A stretch of 19,734 nt of DNA, taken from assembly GCA_005877185.1 (NCBI GenBank), contig VBPQ01000026.1, positions 1-19,734 on the forward strand. The letters are read 5' to 3'. Below the pieces are notes generated by a model. That model searched no databases, was not told the origin of the DNA, and worked only from the letters and a program-made list of their open reading frames with translations. Below, piece after piece: positions 14,118-19,734 of the stretch; within the stretch, counting starts at the first letter, position 1; the number at the start of each line of letters is the position of its first letter. Source of the DNA: Nitrososphaerota archaeon. GTDB lineage: Archaea > Thermoproteota > Nitrososphaeria > Nitrososphaerales > Gagatemarchaeaceae. Made by a program: the position numbers and the translations under genes.

Positions 14118-14600
14118 TTAGGCGCTCTGCTGCGGCTTGGCCCTTTCTACTAATTTGGTGTAAGCACTGGACAATGTGATGGGCATCTGAAAAGGCGTAT
14201 CCAGGAGGACCGCGGTTACCTCCTCCTTAGCCTGGTCAACCCTAGTTAGCTTGGCCCGCATGCCCTTGAATGGGCCCGCTACAATTTCTATCGTGTCACC
14301 TTCGCTAAGTTCTGCAACCATAGACTTCGTGACGAGGAACTTCTCGATGTCCTTGTACTGCATCATCCCCGGAATCTTGCTCCTAACGTGCTTGAATCCT
14401 TGGATGCTCTCGTCGATCGCCTGTGAGGTTAAACTTTCAAAGAGTACATACCCCTTCCACGTGTCCAGCGCAAGAATAGAGTAGATCGGCTTTTTTTTCT
14501 GAGCCGCCCTCGCCGCTACAAAGGTGGCCACCGTCTTCTCTTGCCCCCCCGTGGTCTTCACGGGATAGATTGCGCTCTGCCTCTGCTCGGTTTCTGTCAT
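14118..14600 (-). CDS. spt5: Transcription elongation factor Spt5 (NusG homologue)
   Basis: Spt5 binds the clamp of archaeal RNA polymerase (usually with Spt4) and promotes processivity. The 160-aa product has the NGN domain (IYPVKTTGGQEKTVATFVAARA..., YVLFES, IKHV-like FKHVRSKIPG) and a C-terminal KOW domain (GDTIEIVAGPFKGMRAKLTRVD). ATG 14600 is chosen because the TATA box at 14638-14645 predicts a transcript start near 14614; an in-frame TTG at 14621 would lie upstream of that. The gene runs opposite to secE and rpl11, with which it is normally co-oriented. Its stop is 6 bp from the stop of the LAGLIDADG-like gene, leaving no room for a separate terminator. Confidence 0.93.
   Translation of the reverse strand: MTETEQRQSAIYPVKTTGGQEKTVATFVAARAAQKKKPIYSILALDTWKGYVLFESLTSQAIDESIQGFKHVRSKIPGMMQYKDIEKFLVTKSMVAELSEGDTIEIVAGPFKGMRAKLTRVDQAKEEVTAVLLDTPFQMPITLSSAYTKLVERAKPQQSA
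14491..14498 (+). terminator. T8 tract that could end the 8558-14111 transcript
   Basis: Eight T on the plus strand lie antisense within spt5 (its Lys-rich KKK codons). Archaeal RNA polymerase can stop at U-tracts alone, so readthrough from the ATPase unit could end here. It may be only the codon composition of spt5. Confidence 0.25.
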
Positions 14601-14637
14601 CCGAAAATCGTCCTTCCCCAACCCGCCCCTTCATTCC

Positions 14638-14645
14638 TATAAAAG
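14638..14645 (-). promoter_or_regulatory. TATA box for spt5
   Basis: CTTTTATA on the minus strand is a near-consensus archaeal TATA box. It predicts a start about 14 nt before ATG 14600, leaving a short leader containing GGGGAAGGA. Confidence 0.55.
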
Positions 14646-14835
14646 CTTCGGAAAAGAAGTACACTTACTCCTCTCATAGGACGAAGAATCTGCGCCTTTA
14701 AGACCCGTAGATCTTCGCTGCCTCAGTTCAGCGCATGCAACCGACGCGTATTTGCGGATAATCAGCTAGACTTCAGGAAAGTTGCGAAACACAAGAAGTT
14801 AAGCCAAGTGCTGTCGACGCTCATCGGAGGACCAG

Positions 14836-15048
14836 ATGAGACTAAACCTCCTCATCGTTGCGGGGTTCATCTTTCTCTTCATGGGCGTGTATGTTCTCGC
14901 ACTCGGCATTACGGAGGGGTTCTACTTCGGGCTGGTGGGCTCCTCCTCGCTCTACGGGGCTACACCATTCACCGCATTGACGCTCATACTCGGGATTGTT
15001 CTAATCCAACGCGGGAGGAGACGCGGAAGATTTAGCAAGCGGAACTGA
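14836..15048 (+). CDS. Small two-TM membrane protein
   Basis: The 70-aa product has two hydrophobic helices (LNLLIVAGFIFLFMGVYVLAL at about 3-23, and PFTALTLILGIVLI at about 44-57) and a strongly basic tail (QRGRRRGRFSKRN), so both ends are probably cytoplasmic. The start is supported by GGAGG at 14826-14830, 5 nt before ATG 14836. The function is unknown and no family is recognised. It lies alone between spt5 and a non-coding stretch. Confidence 0.6.
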   Translation: MRLNLLIVAGFIFLFMGVYVLALGITEGFYFGLVGSSSLYGATPFTALTLILGIVLIQRGRRRGRFSKRN

Positions 15049-15426
15049 GGTCCACCTTGGTTATCCTCGAACTTAGACAATGGGTTCCGCCTTTTGAAAG
15101 GCAGTCCTCAAGATGGTCTTGTCCTAGACTCACGAGGTCTCTACGGTTACTGCGCTCTATCGCTCATAGTTACCGCATATCCGCCAGGCATGTTGTTGTG
15201 TGGAATGCGAAAAGACCCAGAAGGCGGCATCTAGATTCCTGTTGACGACTAGTGAGCAGTGCGCCGTAACTTACGTCGCCCCCTTAAACCCCCGGCGCGA
15301 TGACGATAACTGCGAGCTATTCTGGGTATTCAACCCACCTTTCAAGTTCAGGCACGTCATCGCTGACGGTCGTGTGACTCATGGTCTCTTTGGCCAAGTC
15401 TACGAGTTATGGTGTCGCTGGAGTCG
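15049..15426. other. 378-bp stretch with no convincing gene
   Basis: Short open frames occur on + (for example GTG 15200 to 15430, 76 aa), but none shows a recognisable domain, ribosome-binding site or promoter at the right distance. Base composition is lower in GC than the flanking conserved genes. I see no tRNA, repeat array or terminator here. Confidence 0.5.
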
Positions 15427-15777
15427 CTAAAGCGCTAAGATGCTTGAACGCCGAAGTTGCGTCGAGACAGGATCGACCTGGAAGCCCAAGTTCTCAAGTG
15501 CGGTAACACCCAACACCTCCACGTCCTTATTCTCGCCAAAGACTACCTCAACGTCCGCCTCCGCCCCATCATATCGTATTGTAGCCGGCCCTGTCTTTCT
15601 ACGGAGGATTCTTCCTTCAATCGTGTGAAAGTCCTTCTCCCTCCTCGGCTTGAAACTCAACCGTCTGAGGCGGTCGCTCCTCACCCACGTCAGGATTGAG
15701 CTGGTATCGACGATAAGCTCTACCTTAGTGCGTTTCGTCGGGCCCAAGAGGGTGACAGTGGTCTTCGTGATTCCCAT
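15427..15777 (-). CDS. Retropepsin-like (clan AA) aspartic protease family protein, altered active site
   Basis: The 116-aa product fits the small prokaryotic retropepsin-like family: strand VTLLGPTKRTKVELIV, active-site position DTSS at 24-27, then SDRLRRLSF, and the characteristic C-terminal block VLGVTALENLGFQVDPVSTQL. Retropepsins need D-T/S-G; here the Gly codon is Ser (AGC), a single base from GGC, so catalysis is doubtful. These proteins act as dimers. ATG 15777 is preferred to ATG 15801 because a TATA element at 15799-15808 lies 26 bp before it, giving a leaderless mRNA; 15801 falls within the TATA box. Role and substrate are unknown. Confidence 0.75.
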   Translation of the reverse strand: MGITKTTVTLLGPTKRTKVELIVDTSSILTWVRSDRLRRLSFKPRREKDFHTIEGRILRRKTGPATIRYDGAEADVEVVFGENKDVEVLGVTALENLGFQVDPVSTQLRRSSILAL

Positions 15778-15792
15778 CAGAATATGAGGTGA

Positions 15793-16253
15793 AAGCCGCA
15801 TATAAGCTACGCCTACTATCTGAATGCACAGGGCTACGGTTCCCCAGCCTCGATCGAGGCGATTACACCGCCGACCTTGAATCTCAAGAACCAGTGGCAG
15901 AACGTCTCAGCCACTTCGTACGGTCCGGTAAGCATGGTGACCATCGGGATTCTCGGCAACTCGTTCAAGCCCATAGGTTCAAAGGCTCAATTGCAGGCGT
16001 TGGTTGACCAACTGCAGGCATCGCTGGGCAACCTGAGTAGCTCGATCTCAAAGACGCTGAGCACCGTTGACTTGGAGCAGGCCGCGGCCAGCGCCCAAGC
16101 CGGATGATGAGTTCACTCGACAAACCCAGGACCAGCGTCTCCGGCTTGCAGGACTCGATCAACCGAGGCCGGGACATCTCCTACGTGGCGATTGTTGCAG
16201 CAACTGGACTAAATCTTCTGGCTATCGGGCTTGCTTTGAGCAAGCATAGCTGA
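15793..16253 (+). pseudogene. Remnant of a surface protein with C-terminal membrane anchor
   Basis: Two abutting frames look like the end of one exported protein. From 15793 to 16107 the frame reads as extracytoplasmic beta-rich sequence (ISYAYYLNAQGYGSPASIEAITPPTLNL, YGPVSMVTIGILGNSF) followed by a heptad-like coiled coil (LQALVDQLQASLGNLSSSISKTL). It has no ATG or GTG at its beginning; the first possible start is TTG 15877. At 16104 an ATGA overlap leads into a second frame (49 aa to 16253) with more coiled coil and a terminal TM helix (ISYVAIVAATGLNLLAIGLAL) ending KHS. A missing 5' end and a frame change near 16104 suggest a decayed gene. Alternatively, the last 49 aa are a separately translated TM peptide. 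Confidence 0.45.
15799..15808. promoter_or_regulatory. TATA element GCATATAAGC
   Basis: It is identical to the bidirectional element at 4238-4247. On the minus strand it predicts leaderless transcription of the aspartic-protease-like gene from about 15776. On the plus strand it points into the surface-protein remnant. Confidence 0.45.
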
Positions 16254-16300
16254 TAGATGGAACCGCAGAATGTTCGGTGACGGTCGCCCGTGCCGAGAAG

Positions 16301-16513
16301 TTAGGCCTTCCGCCTCGTCGCCTTCGAGACTATCAACGGTGCGTCCTTCTTGAATGCCTCCTTGACCCCCAGAATCTCTATGCCTATGATTTCGCCCTCT
16401 TTCGACAAGTCCATGACCACGTTCTTCGACACCTCGACGCTCTTCCAATAGCCCCCGTTCTTCAGCTGTATCCCGAGAACGTCCTCCTTTTCGTCGTAGT
16501 GTACATCGATCAA
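16301..16513 (-). CDS. DUF2283-family protein (likely antitoxin)
   Basis: The 70-aa product follows the DUF2283 pattern: VHYDEKEDVLGIQLKNG, strands with VEVSKNVVMDLSKEGEIIGIEILGVKEA. Small DUF2283 proteins commonly sit next to DUF4258-type partners in putative type II toxin-antitoxin loci, and that is the case here. TTG 16513 begins 4 nt after the stop of the DUF4258-like frame, so the pair would be translated together. The C-terminal extension KKDAPLIVSKATRRKA is basic. Family assignment is good; antitoxin role is inferred from context. Confidence 0.75.
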   Translation of the reverse strand: MIDVHYDEKEDVLGIQLKNGGYWKSVEVSKNVVMDLSKEGEIIGIEILGVKEAFKKDAPLIVSKATRRKA

Positions 16514-16517
16514 TTTC

Positions 16518-16760
16518 TCACCTGTTTAGCCAGAAGGCAGTTATAATCATATACCTTTTTGGGCCGACGATACTGTAGACCACCCTGAGCGTTCTGCCCG
16601 AGGGCGGGATTCGCAATGTCGCGTGGAGAACGCCCTGCCATCTTGGGTCTCTCTCTGTCGCCCCCCGACTGATCGCGAGAATGACTTCTCTGTCGGTTAT
16701 GTCGGGCCTGTACTTCCTCTTCCACTTCCAGTGCTCCGATACCTGTAGGCTCGTGTTCGT
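16518..16760 (-). pseudogene. DUF4258-like (RelE-fold type) toxin gene without a visible start codon
   Basis: The frame from 16760 to the stop at 16518-16520 reads SEHWKWKRKYRPDITDREVILAIS, then RDPRWQGVLHATLRI, RTLRVVYSIVG and RYMIITAFWLNR. This is the fold pattern of DUF4258 proteins: a helix with a His, then three or four beta strands. TGA at 16761-16763 bounds it upstream, and no ATG, GTG or TTG occurs before the conserved region; the codons near the expected start are CTA CAG GTA. A TATA-like GCTTATCAG (minus strand, about 16775-16783) lies at the right distance. The start has been lost, or a non-standard start is used. DUF2283 follows immediately. Confidence 0.55.
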
Positions 16761-16878
16761 TCAATTGAACGAGGCTGATAAGCTCAACTGAACCCGGTTT
16801 CTGTTCGCAGGAGATGACAACTGCAACCGATGAAAGATTTAGATACGCCAATGGAATCCGACGCCTACTTCTGGAAAC

Positions 16879-17370
16879 GTGACTATATTGGGTGAGAAGA
16901 AGGTCATCTCCGCACTCGTATCGGGGGGTGAGGCCACCGCCGGCCCGCCCTTGGGCCCGGCCCTGGGCCCCCTCGGTGTTAACGTCCTCGCAATCGTGAA
17001 CGAGATCAACAAGGCGACCGCAGACTTCAAGGGGATGAGAGTCCCCGTCAAGGTCGAGGTAGACCAGGAGACCAAGCAGTTCACTGTAAACGTCGGGACC
17101 CCCACAACCTCCGCCCTGATAGCAAAGGAGTCGGGAATCGCGAAGGGTTCTGCGAAGCCTAACCTCGAGTTCGTCGCCGACCTCCCCTTCGACAAGGTCG
17201 TGGGAATCGCGAGAAGCAAGGTCTCCGGGTCGTACGCCAAGACCCTCCGTTCAGCCGTCAAGGAGGTCGTCGGAAGCTGCGTCAGCATGGGCGTCAAGGT
17301 CGAGGGGACCGATCCGAGGGAGTTCATGAAGCAGATTGAAGGCGGCAAGTGGGACGCTAAATTGACGTGA
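16879..17370 (+). CDS. rpl11: 50S ribosomal protein L11
   Basis: L11 binds the GTPase-associated centre of 23S rRNA and contacts the L10/L12 stalk base. The 163-aa product carries the N-terminal domain with GGEATAGPPLGPALGPLGVNV and the C-terminal RNA-binding domain (KVVGIARSKVSGSYAKTLRSAVKEVVGSCVSMGV). GTG 16879 is the chosen start, giving MTILGEKKVISALVSGG. It begins the ribosomal stalk operon with rpl1 and rpl10; a probable extra promoter precedes rpl1. spt5, the usual upstream neighbour, is inverted and separated by 2.3 kb of accessory sequence. Confidence 0.97.
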   Translation: MTILGEKKVISALVSGGEATAGPPLGPALGPLGVNVLAIVNEINKATADFKGMRVPVKVEVDQETKQFTVNVGTPTTSALIAKESGIAKGSAKPNLEFVADLPFDKVVGIARSKVSGSYAKTLRSAVKEVVGSCVSMGVKVEGTDPREFMKQIEGGKWDAKLT

Positions 17371-17380
17371 ACCCACAACT

Positions 17381-17388
17381 CTTTTAAC
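17381..17388 (+). promoter_or_regulatory. TATA-like box before rpl1
   Basis: CTTTTAAC lies 33 bp before ATG 17418, in the 47-bp gap after rpl11. It could drive rpl1-rpl10 independently of rpl11 with a leader of a few bases. Confidence 0.4.
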
Positions 17389-17417
17389 GACAACTGCGTC
17401 ACAGGGATTTCGAAGTT

Positions 17418-18074
17418 ATGCTCTCAAGCCAGCAGCTGACCGACCTCATCAAGAAGGGGAAGAGTGAGACCAAGGAGAGGAAGTTCAACGAGGCCGTAGA
17501 GGTGATTCTGACACTCAGGGAGGTGGACGTCAAGAAGGCGGACCTGAACGTGAACGAGACCGTCTACCTCCCCCATCCCACCTCCAAGGTCGCGCGCATC
17601 TGTTTCATCGGCGCGGGCGATATGGCGCTGAGGGCGAAGAATGGGAAGGTCGACGCGGTCCTCGACCCTTCGCAACTCGAAGCCTTGGCGGGTGACAAGA
17701 AGGAGGCGAAGAAGGTTGCCCGCTCATACGACTTCTTTCTAGCCGACACCGCCCTCATGCCGAGGATAGGCAAGATACTCGGGCAGTCCCTCGGGCCGAG
17801 GGGGAAAATCCCCATCCCTGTCCCTCCCAACGCACCAATCGAGACGATGATCCAGAGGATGAGAACCGCGATTAGGGTAAGGAGCAGGGGTTCGCTCGGA
17901 ATAGCCGCGAAGGTCGGGGAGAGGAAACTCTCAGACTCGGACTTGGCGGAGAACGTCCTCGCGGTGGTCCAGGCGGTCGAGAAGAAGCTCCCGCAAGGAG
18001 AGAAAAATATCAAGTCGGTCATCGTGAAGACCACGATGGGCAAGCCTGTGAAGCAGGCGGTCGGGCAGCGTTGA
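17418..18074 (+). CDS. rpl1: 50S ribosomal protein L1
   Basis: L1 forms the mobile L1 stalk that helps release E-site tRNA, and in archaea can repress its own operon. The 218-aa product has the family blocks: SKVARICFIG, YDFFLADTALMPRIGKILGQSLGPRGKIP, and the C-terminal KKLPQGEKNIKSVIVKTTMGKP. ATG 17418 gives a normal archaeal length. Its stop overlaps the TTG start of rpl10 by the shared bases TTGA, a classic coupled pair. The leader is too short to show an obvious L1-binding mimic; autoregulation cannot be judged. Confidence 0.97.
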   Translation: MLSSQQLTDLIKKGKSETKERKFNEAVEVILTLREVDVKKADLNVNETVYLPHPTSKVARICFIGAGDMALRAKNGKVDAVLDPSQLEALAGDKKEAKKVARSYDFFLADTALMPRIGKILGQSLGPRGKIPIPVPPNAPIETMIQRMRTAIRVRSRGSLGIAAKVGERKLSDSDLAENVLAVVQAVEKKLPQGEKNIKSVIVKTTMGKPVKQAVGQR

Positions 18075-18943
18075 GCAAGACAGTCCAGGTCCACGAGCCC
18101 AACCCCAGGAAGAAGGCGATCGTGGAGAAGACCGCGACGCTCGCGGGGAAGTACCCTGTCATCGTCGTGACGAAGCTCTCGAAGGTCAGAGCCACCCAGC
18201 TGATGGCCGTGAGGAGGGCGCTGCGCGGGAACGCAGAGGTCTTCGTCGTCAAGAACGCATTGGCCATTCTCGCCCTCAAGAATGCAGGGATAGAGAACGC
18301 CGACGAGCTTCTCAAACATCTGACGGGGCAGAACGCGCTGATCTTCTCGAACCTGGACCCCTTCAAGCTCTTCCTCACCCTGGAGAAGAACAAGGTCAAC
18401 CTTCCCGCGAGGGCGGGAGACGTCGCGCCGGAGGACATAATCGTCCCGGCAGGAAATACAGGCCTCCCAGCGGGGCCGGTACTGAGTGAGTTCAGGGAAG
18501 CCGGGATACCGACGAAGATCGAGGCCGGCAGCGTCTGGGTAAACAAGGACTCGGTCGCGGTGAAGAAGGGGAACGCAATCTCGCCAAAGCTGGCCAGTCT
18601 CCTCTCGAAGCTGGGGATCAAACCGATCAGGGCTGGCCTCTCCATCGCCTTTGGCTACGAAAAAGGGCTCATCTACAGCGGCGACCTCGTCGCGATAGAC
18701 CTCGATAAGTACAGGGAGAGTCTGGTACAGGCTTACGTCTCCTCGAAGGGCCTCGCGATCCTAATCGGTTACGTGACGAGGGAGACAGCCCCGGATATCA
18801 TCGCGAAGGCCTACAGGGAAGCGCTCGCCCTGGCGACCGAGACGGGCACGGTGACGAAGGAGACCGCCCCGCGCATCTTCGGAAGGGCAGAAGCGGAAGC
18901 CTCCGCGCTTCTCGCGAAGGCTAAAGAGAAGGGCTTCCAGTGA
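18071..18943 (+). CDS. rpl10: 50S ribosomal protein L10 (acidic P0)
   Basis: P0 anchors the P1/L12 dimers to the ribosomal stalk that recruits translation factors. The 290-aa product shows the family N-terminal domain (YPVIVVTKLSKVRATQLMAVRRALRG, LKHLTGQNALIFSNLDPFKL), the inserted domain (PAGNTGLPAGPVLSEFREAGIPTKIEAGSVWVNKDSVAVKKG) and helical L12-binding segments at the C-terminus. It ends AKAKEKGFQ and lacks the acidic hinge plus FG-ending tail found on many archaeal P0 proteins; that tail is present in the L12 of this window. The TTG start overlaps the rpl1 stop. Its 3' end converges on rpl12 with a 23-bp gap. Confidence 0.95.
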   Translation: MSKTVQVHEPNPRKKAIVEKTATLAGKYPVIVVTKLSKVRATQLMAVRRALRGNAEVFVVKNALAILALKNAGIENADELLKHLTGQNALIFSNLDPFKLFLTLEKNKVNLPARAGDVAPEDIIVPAGNTGLPAGPVLSEFREAGIPTKIEAGSVWVNKDSVAVKKGNAISPKLASLLSKLGIKPIRAGLSIAFGYEKGLIYSGDLVAIDLDKYRESLVQAYVSSKGLAILIGYVTRETAPDIIAKAYREALALATETGTVTKETAPRIFGRAEAEASALLAKAKEKGFQ

Positions 18944-18966
18944 CACTTTTCAGGTTTCGTGAATTA

Positions 18967-19269
18967 TCAGCCGAAGAGGGAGGCTAGACCAGCCAACGCT
19001 TCCTCTTCCTTCTTCTCTTCCTCTTTCGGCTTCTCCTCGGCCTTCGAGGCTGGCGCTGCCTGCGCCTGACCTGCCGGCGCCGGTGCAGCCATCATAGAAG
19101 CGTTCTTCAGGGCTTCGTCGATGTTTACCTCGCTCAACGCCGAGGCGAGCGCCTTGATCTTGACCGTGTCGGGGGGTACCCCAGCGGCCTTCACGACGCT
19201 CGTGAGGTTCTCCTCGTTCACAGGCTTACCGAGCTTGTGCAGCAAGAGCGCGGCGTAGACGTACTCCAA
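18967..19269 (-). CDS. rpl12: 50S ribosomal protein L12 (P1)
   Basis: This is the acidic stalk protein that recruits EF1A/EF2 to the ribosome. The 100-aa product has the helical dimerisation domain (EYVYAALLLHKLGKPVNEENLTSVVKAAG..., ALSEVNIDEALKNA), an Ala/Pro hinge (MAAPAPAGQAQAAPA), a charged Glu/Lys stretch and the conserved factor-binding end LAGLASLFG. TTG 19269 is the only usable start, since TGA lies 9 bp upstream in frame. The TATA-like CTTAAAATA (minus strand, 19301-19309) lies about 36 bp before it, so the leader is short. It is convergent with rpl10 instead of following it in the same direction, and divergent from alaS. Confidence 0.96.
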   Translation of the reverse strand: MEYVYAALLLHKLGKPVNEENLTSVVKAAGVPPDTVKIKALASALSEVNIDEALKNASMMAAPAPAGQAQAAPASKAEEKPKEEEKKEEEALAGLASLFG

Positions 19270-19347
19270 CTCGAGTCACTGCCAGCCGTTACACCCTCGA
19301 TATTTTAAGATTTTGAGAGAGAACTCAATTGGAAAGAGCGTTTCCAC

Positions 19348-19357
19348 CTTTATTTAC
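19348..19357 (+). promoter_or_regulatory. TATA-like box for alaS
   Basis: CTTTATTTAC is centred about 43 bp before TTG 19396 and predicts a leader of about 15 nt. Back-to-back with the rpl12 promoter at 19301-19309, it makes this 126-bp gap a divergent promoter region. Confidence 0.45.
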
Positions 19358-19395
19358 TCAAAATCGGGCAGTAGCGAGCCTGTGACCCCCGTCAC

Positions 19396-19734
19396 TTGGA
19401 TGAGCAGAAAGAGATACTGAGGAAGCGTTTCTCAGCCGAATACAAGAAGTACTATCTCGTCGACCTCTTCAGGCGCAAGGGCTTCGTAAGGAAGAAGTGC
19501 GAGAACTGCGGGAAGTACTTCTGGACCCTCAACGAGACGCGGAAGAAGTGCGACGACCAGCCGTGCTCGCCGTACACATTCATCGGCAACCCCCCGACCG
19601 AGAAGAAGCTCGACTTCGTGAACACCTGGAAGACGGTTGAGCGTTTCTTCGTCGCCAGGAAGCACGCGAGCATCAAGCGCTACCCCGTCGTCAGCCGATG
19701 GCGCCCCGACCTCTTCTTCACTGTCGCCTCGATA
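19396..19734 (+). CDS. alaS: Alanyl-tRNA synthetase, N-terminal part (runs off the window)
   Basis: AlaRS charges tRNA-Ala in the cytoplasm. The 113 residues visible match the archaeal type: AEYKKYYLVDLFRRKGFVRKKC, an archaeal N-terminal zinc-ribbon-like C-x2-C-x13-C-x4-C (CENCGKYF...KKCDDQPC), YTFIGNPPTEKK, and the start of the catalytic core with FFVARKHASIKRYPVVSRWRPDLFFTVASI. TTG 19396 is chosen because no ATG or GTG lies upstream in frame and it falls 16 nt after the predicted transcript start. The remaining, larger part of the protein lies beyond the end of the window. Confidence 0.92.
   Translation, partial: MDEQKEILRKRFSAEYKKYYLVDLFRRKGFVRKKCENCGKYFWTLNETRKKCDDQPCSPYTFIGNPPTEKKLDFVNTWKTVERFFVARKHASIKRYPVVSRWRPDLFFTVASI

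Noticed and set aside
15200..15430. 76-aa plus-strand open frame
   Set aside because: No promoter, ribosome-binding site or recognisable domain, so I left it as non-coding.
17564..18319. 251-aa minus-strand open frame opposite rpl1/rpl10
   Set aside because: Antisense to two certain ribosomal protein genes.
1..19734. CRISPR array, insertion-sequence ends, transposase or integrase gene
   Set aside because: I saw no regularly spaced repeats, terminal inverted repeats or recognisable recombinase.

Overview
The window comes from an archaeal chromosome. The evidence is archaeal/eukaryotic-type information-processing genes: prefoldin alpha, FtsY, a 58-residue SecE, Spt5, ribosomal proteins L11, L1, P0/L10 and P1/L12, archaeal DtdA and archaeal AlaRS. 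TATA-like boxes lie about 25-30 bp before many start codons, so much of the window looks leaderless, and TTG/GTG starts are frequent. High GC, gene content and the many small membrane-anchored Thr/Ser-rich exported proteins suggest a Nitrososphaeria/Thermoproteota-type archaeon. That placement is inference; I cannot fix class or genus.

Layout. 1-4453 is a conserved block: pfdA-ftsY and argF on +, then a minus-strand run of Nudix-like gene, dtdA and ogt, then secE on + sharing a divergent promoter with the Nudix-like gene. 4480-14111 is an accessory block between secE and spt5, genes that are usually neighbours in archaea. It begins with a broken tRNA-like sequence. It holds three membrane-anchored exported proteins (one needing a -1 frameshift at T TTT TTA), a decayed HEPN/MNT toxin-antitoxin pair, a two-TM protein and a winged-helix regulator with nearby palindromes. 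It ends with a three-gene leaderless transcription unit: an unknown 131-aa protein, a 976-aa membrane-anchored HerA/VirB4-like ATPase, and a 746-aa protein with an acidic disordered N-terminus, two copies of a small beta-rich domain and a LAGLIDADG-like C-terminus. spt5 follows on the opposite strand, only 6 bp from the end of that unit.

14622-16851 is a second, smaller accessory stretch: a 70-aa two-TM protein, a roughly 380-bp stretch with no convincing gene, a retropepsin-like protease with an altered active-site triad, remnants of a surface protein with a C-terminal anchor, and a DUF4258/DUF2283-type toxin-antitoxin pair whose toxin gene lacks a visible start codon. 16879-18943 is the rpl11-rpl1-rpl10 operon. 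rpl12 follows in convergent orientation, and alaS starts divergently from it and runs off the window.

The most interesting candidate system is 8558-14111. A HerA-family motor normally works with NurA or another nuclease. Here the only nuclease-like partner is a LAGLIDADG-type protein translated with a 20-bp overlap, and the motor is tethered to the membrane. This could be a DNA-transfer, DNA-processing or defence module; function cannot be settled from sequence alone.
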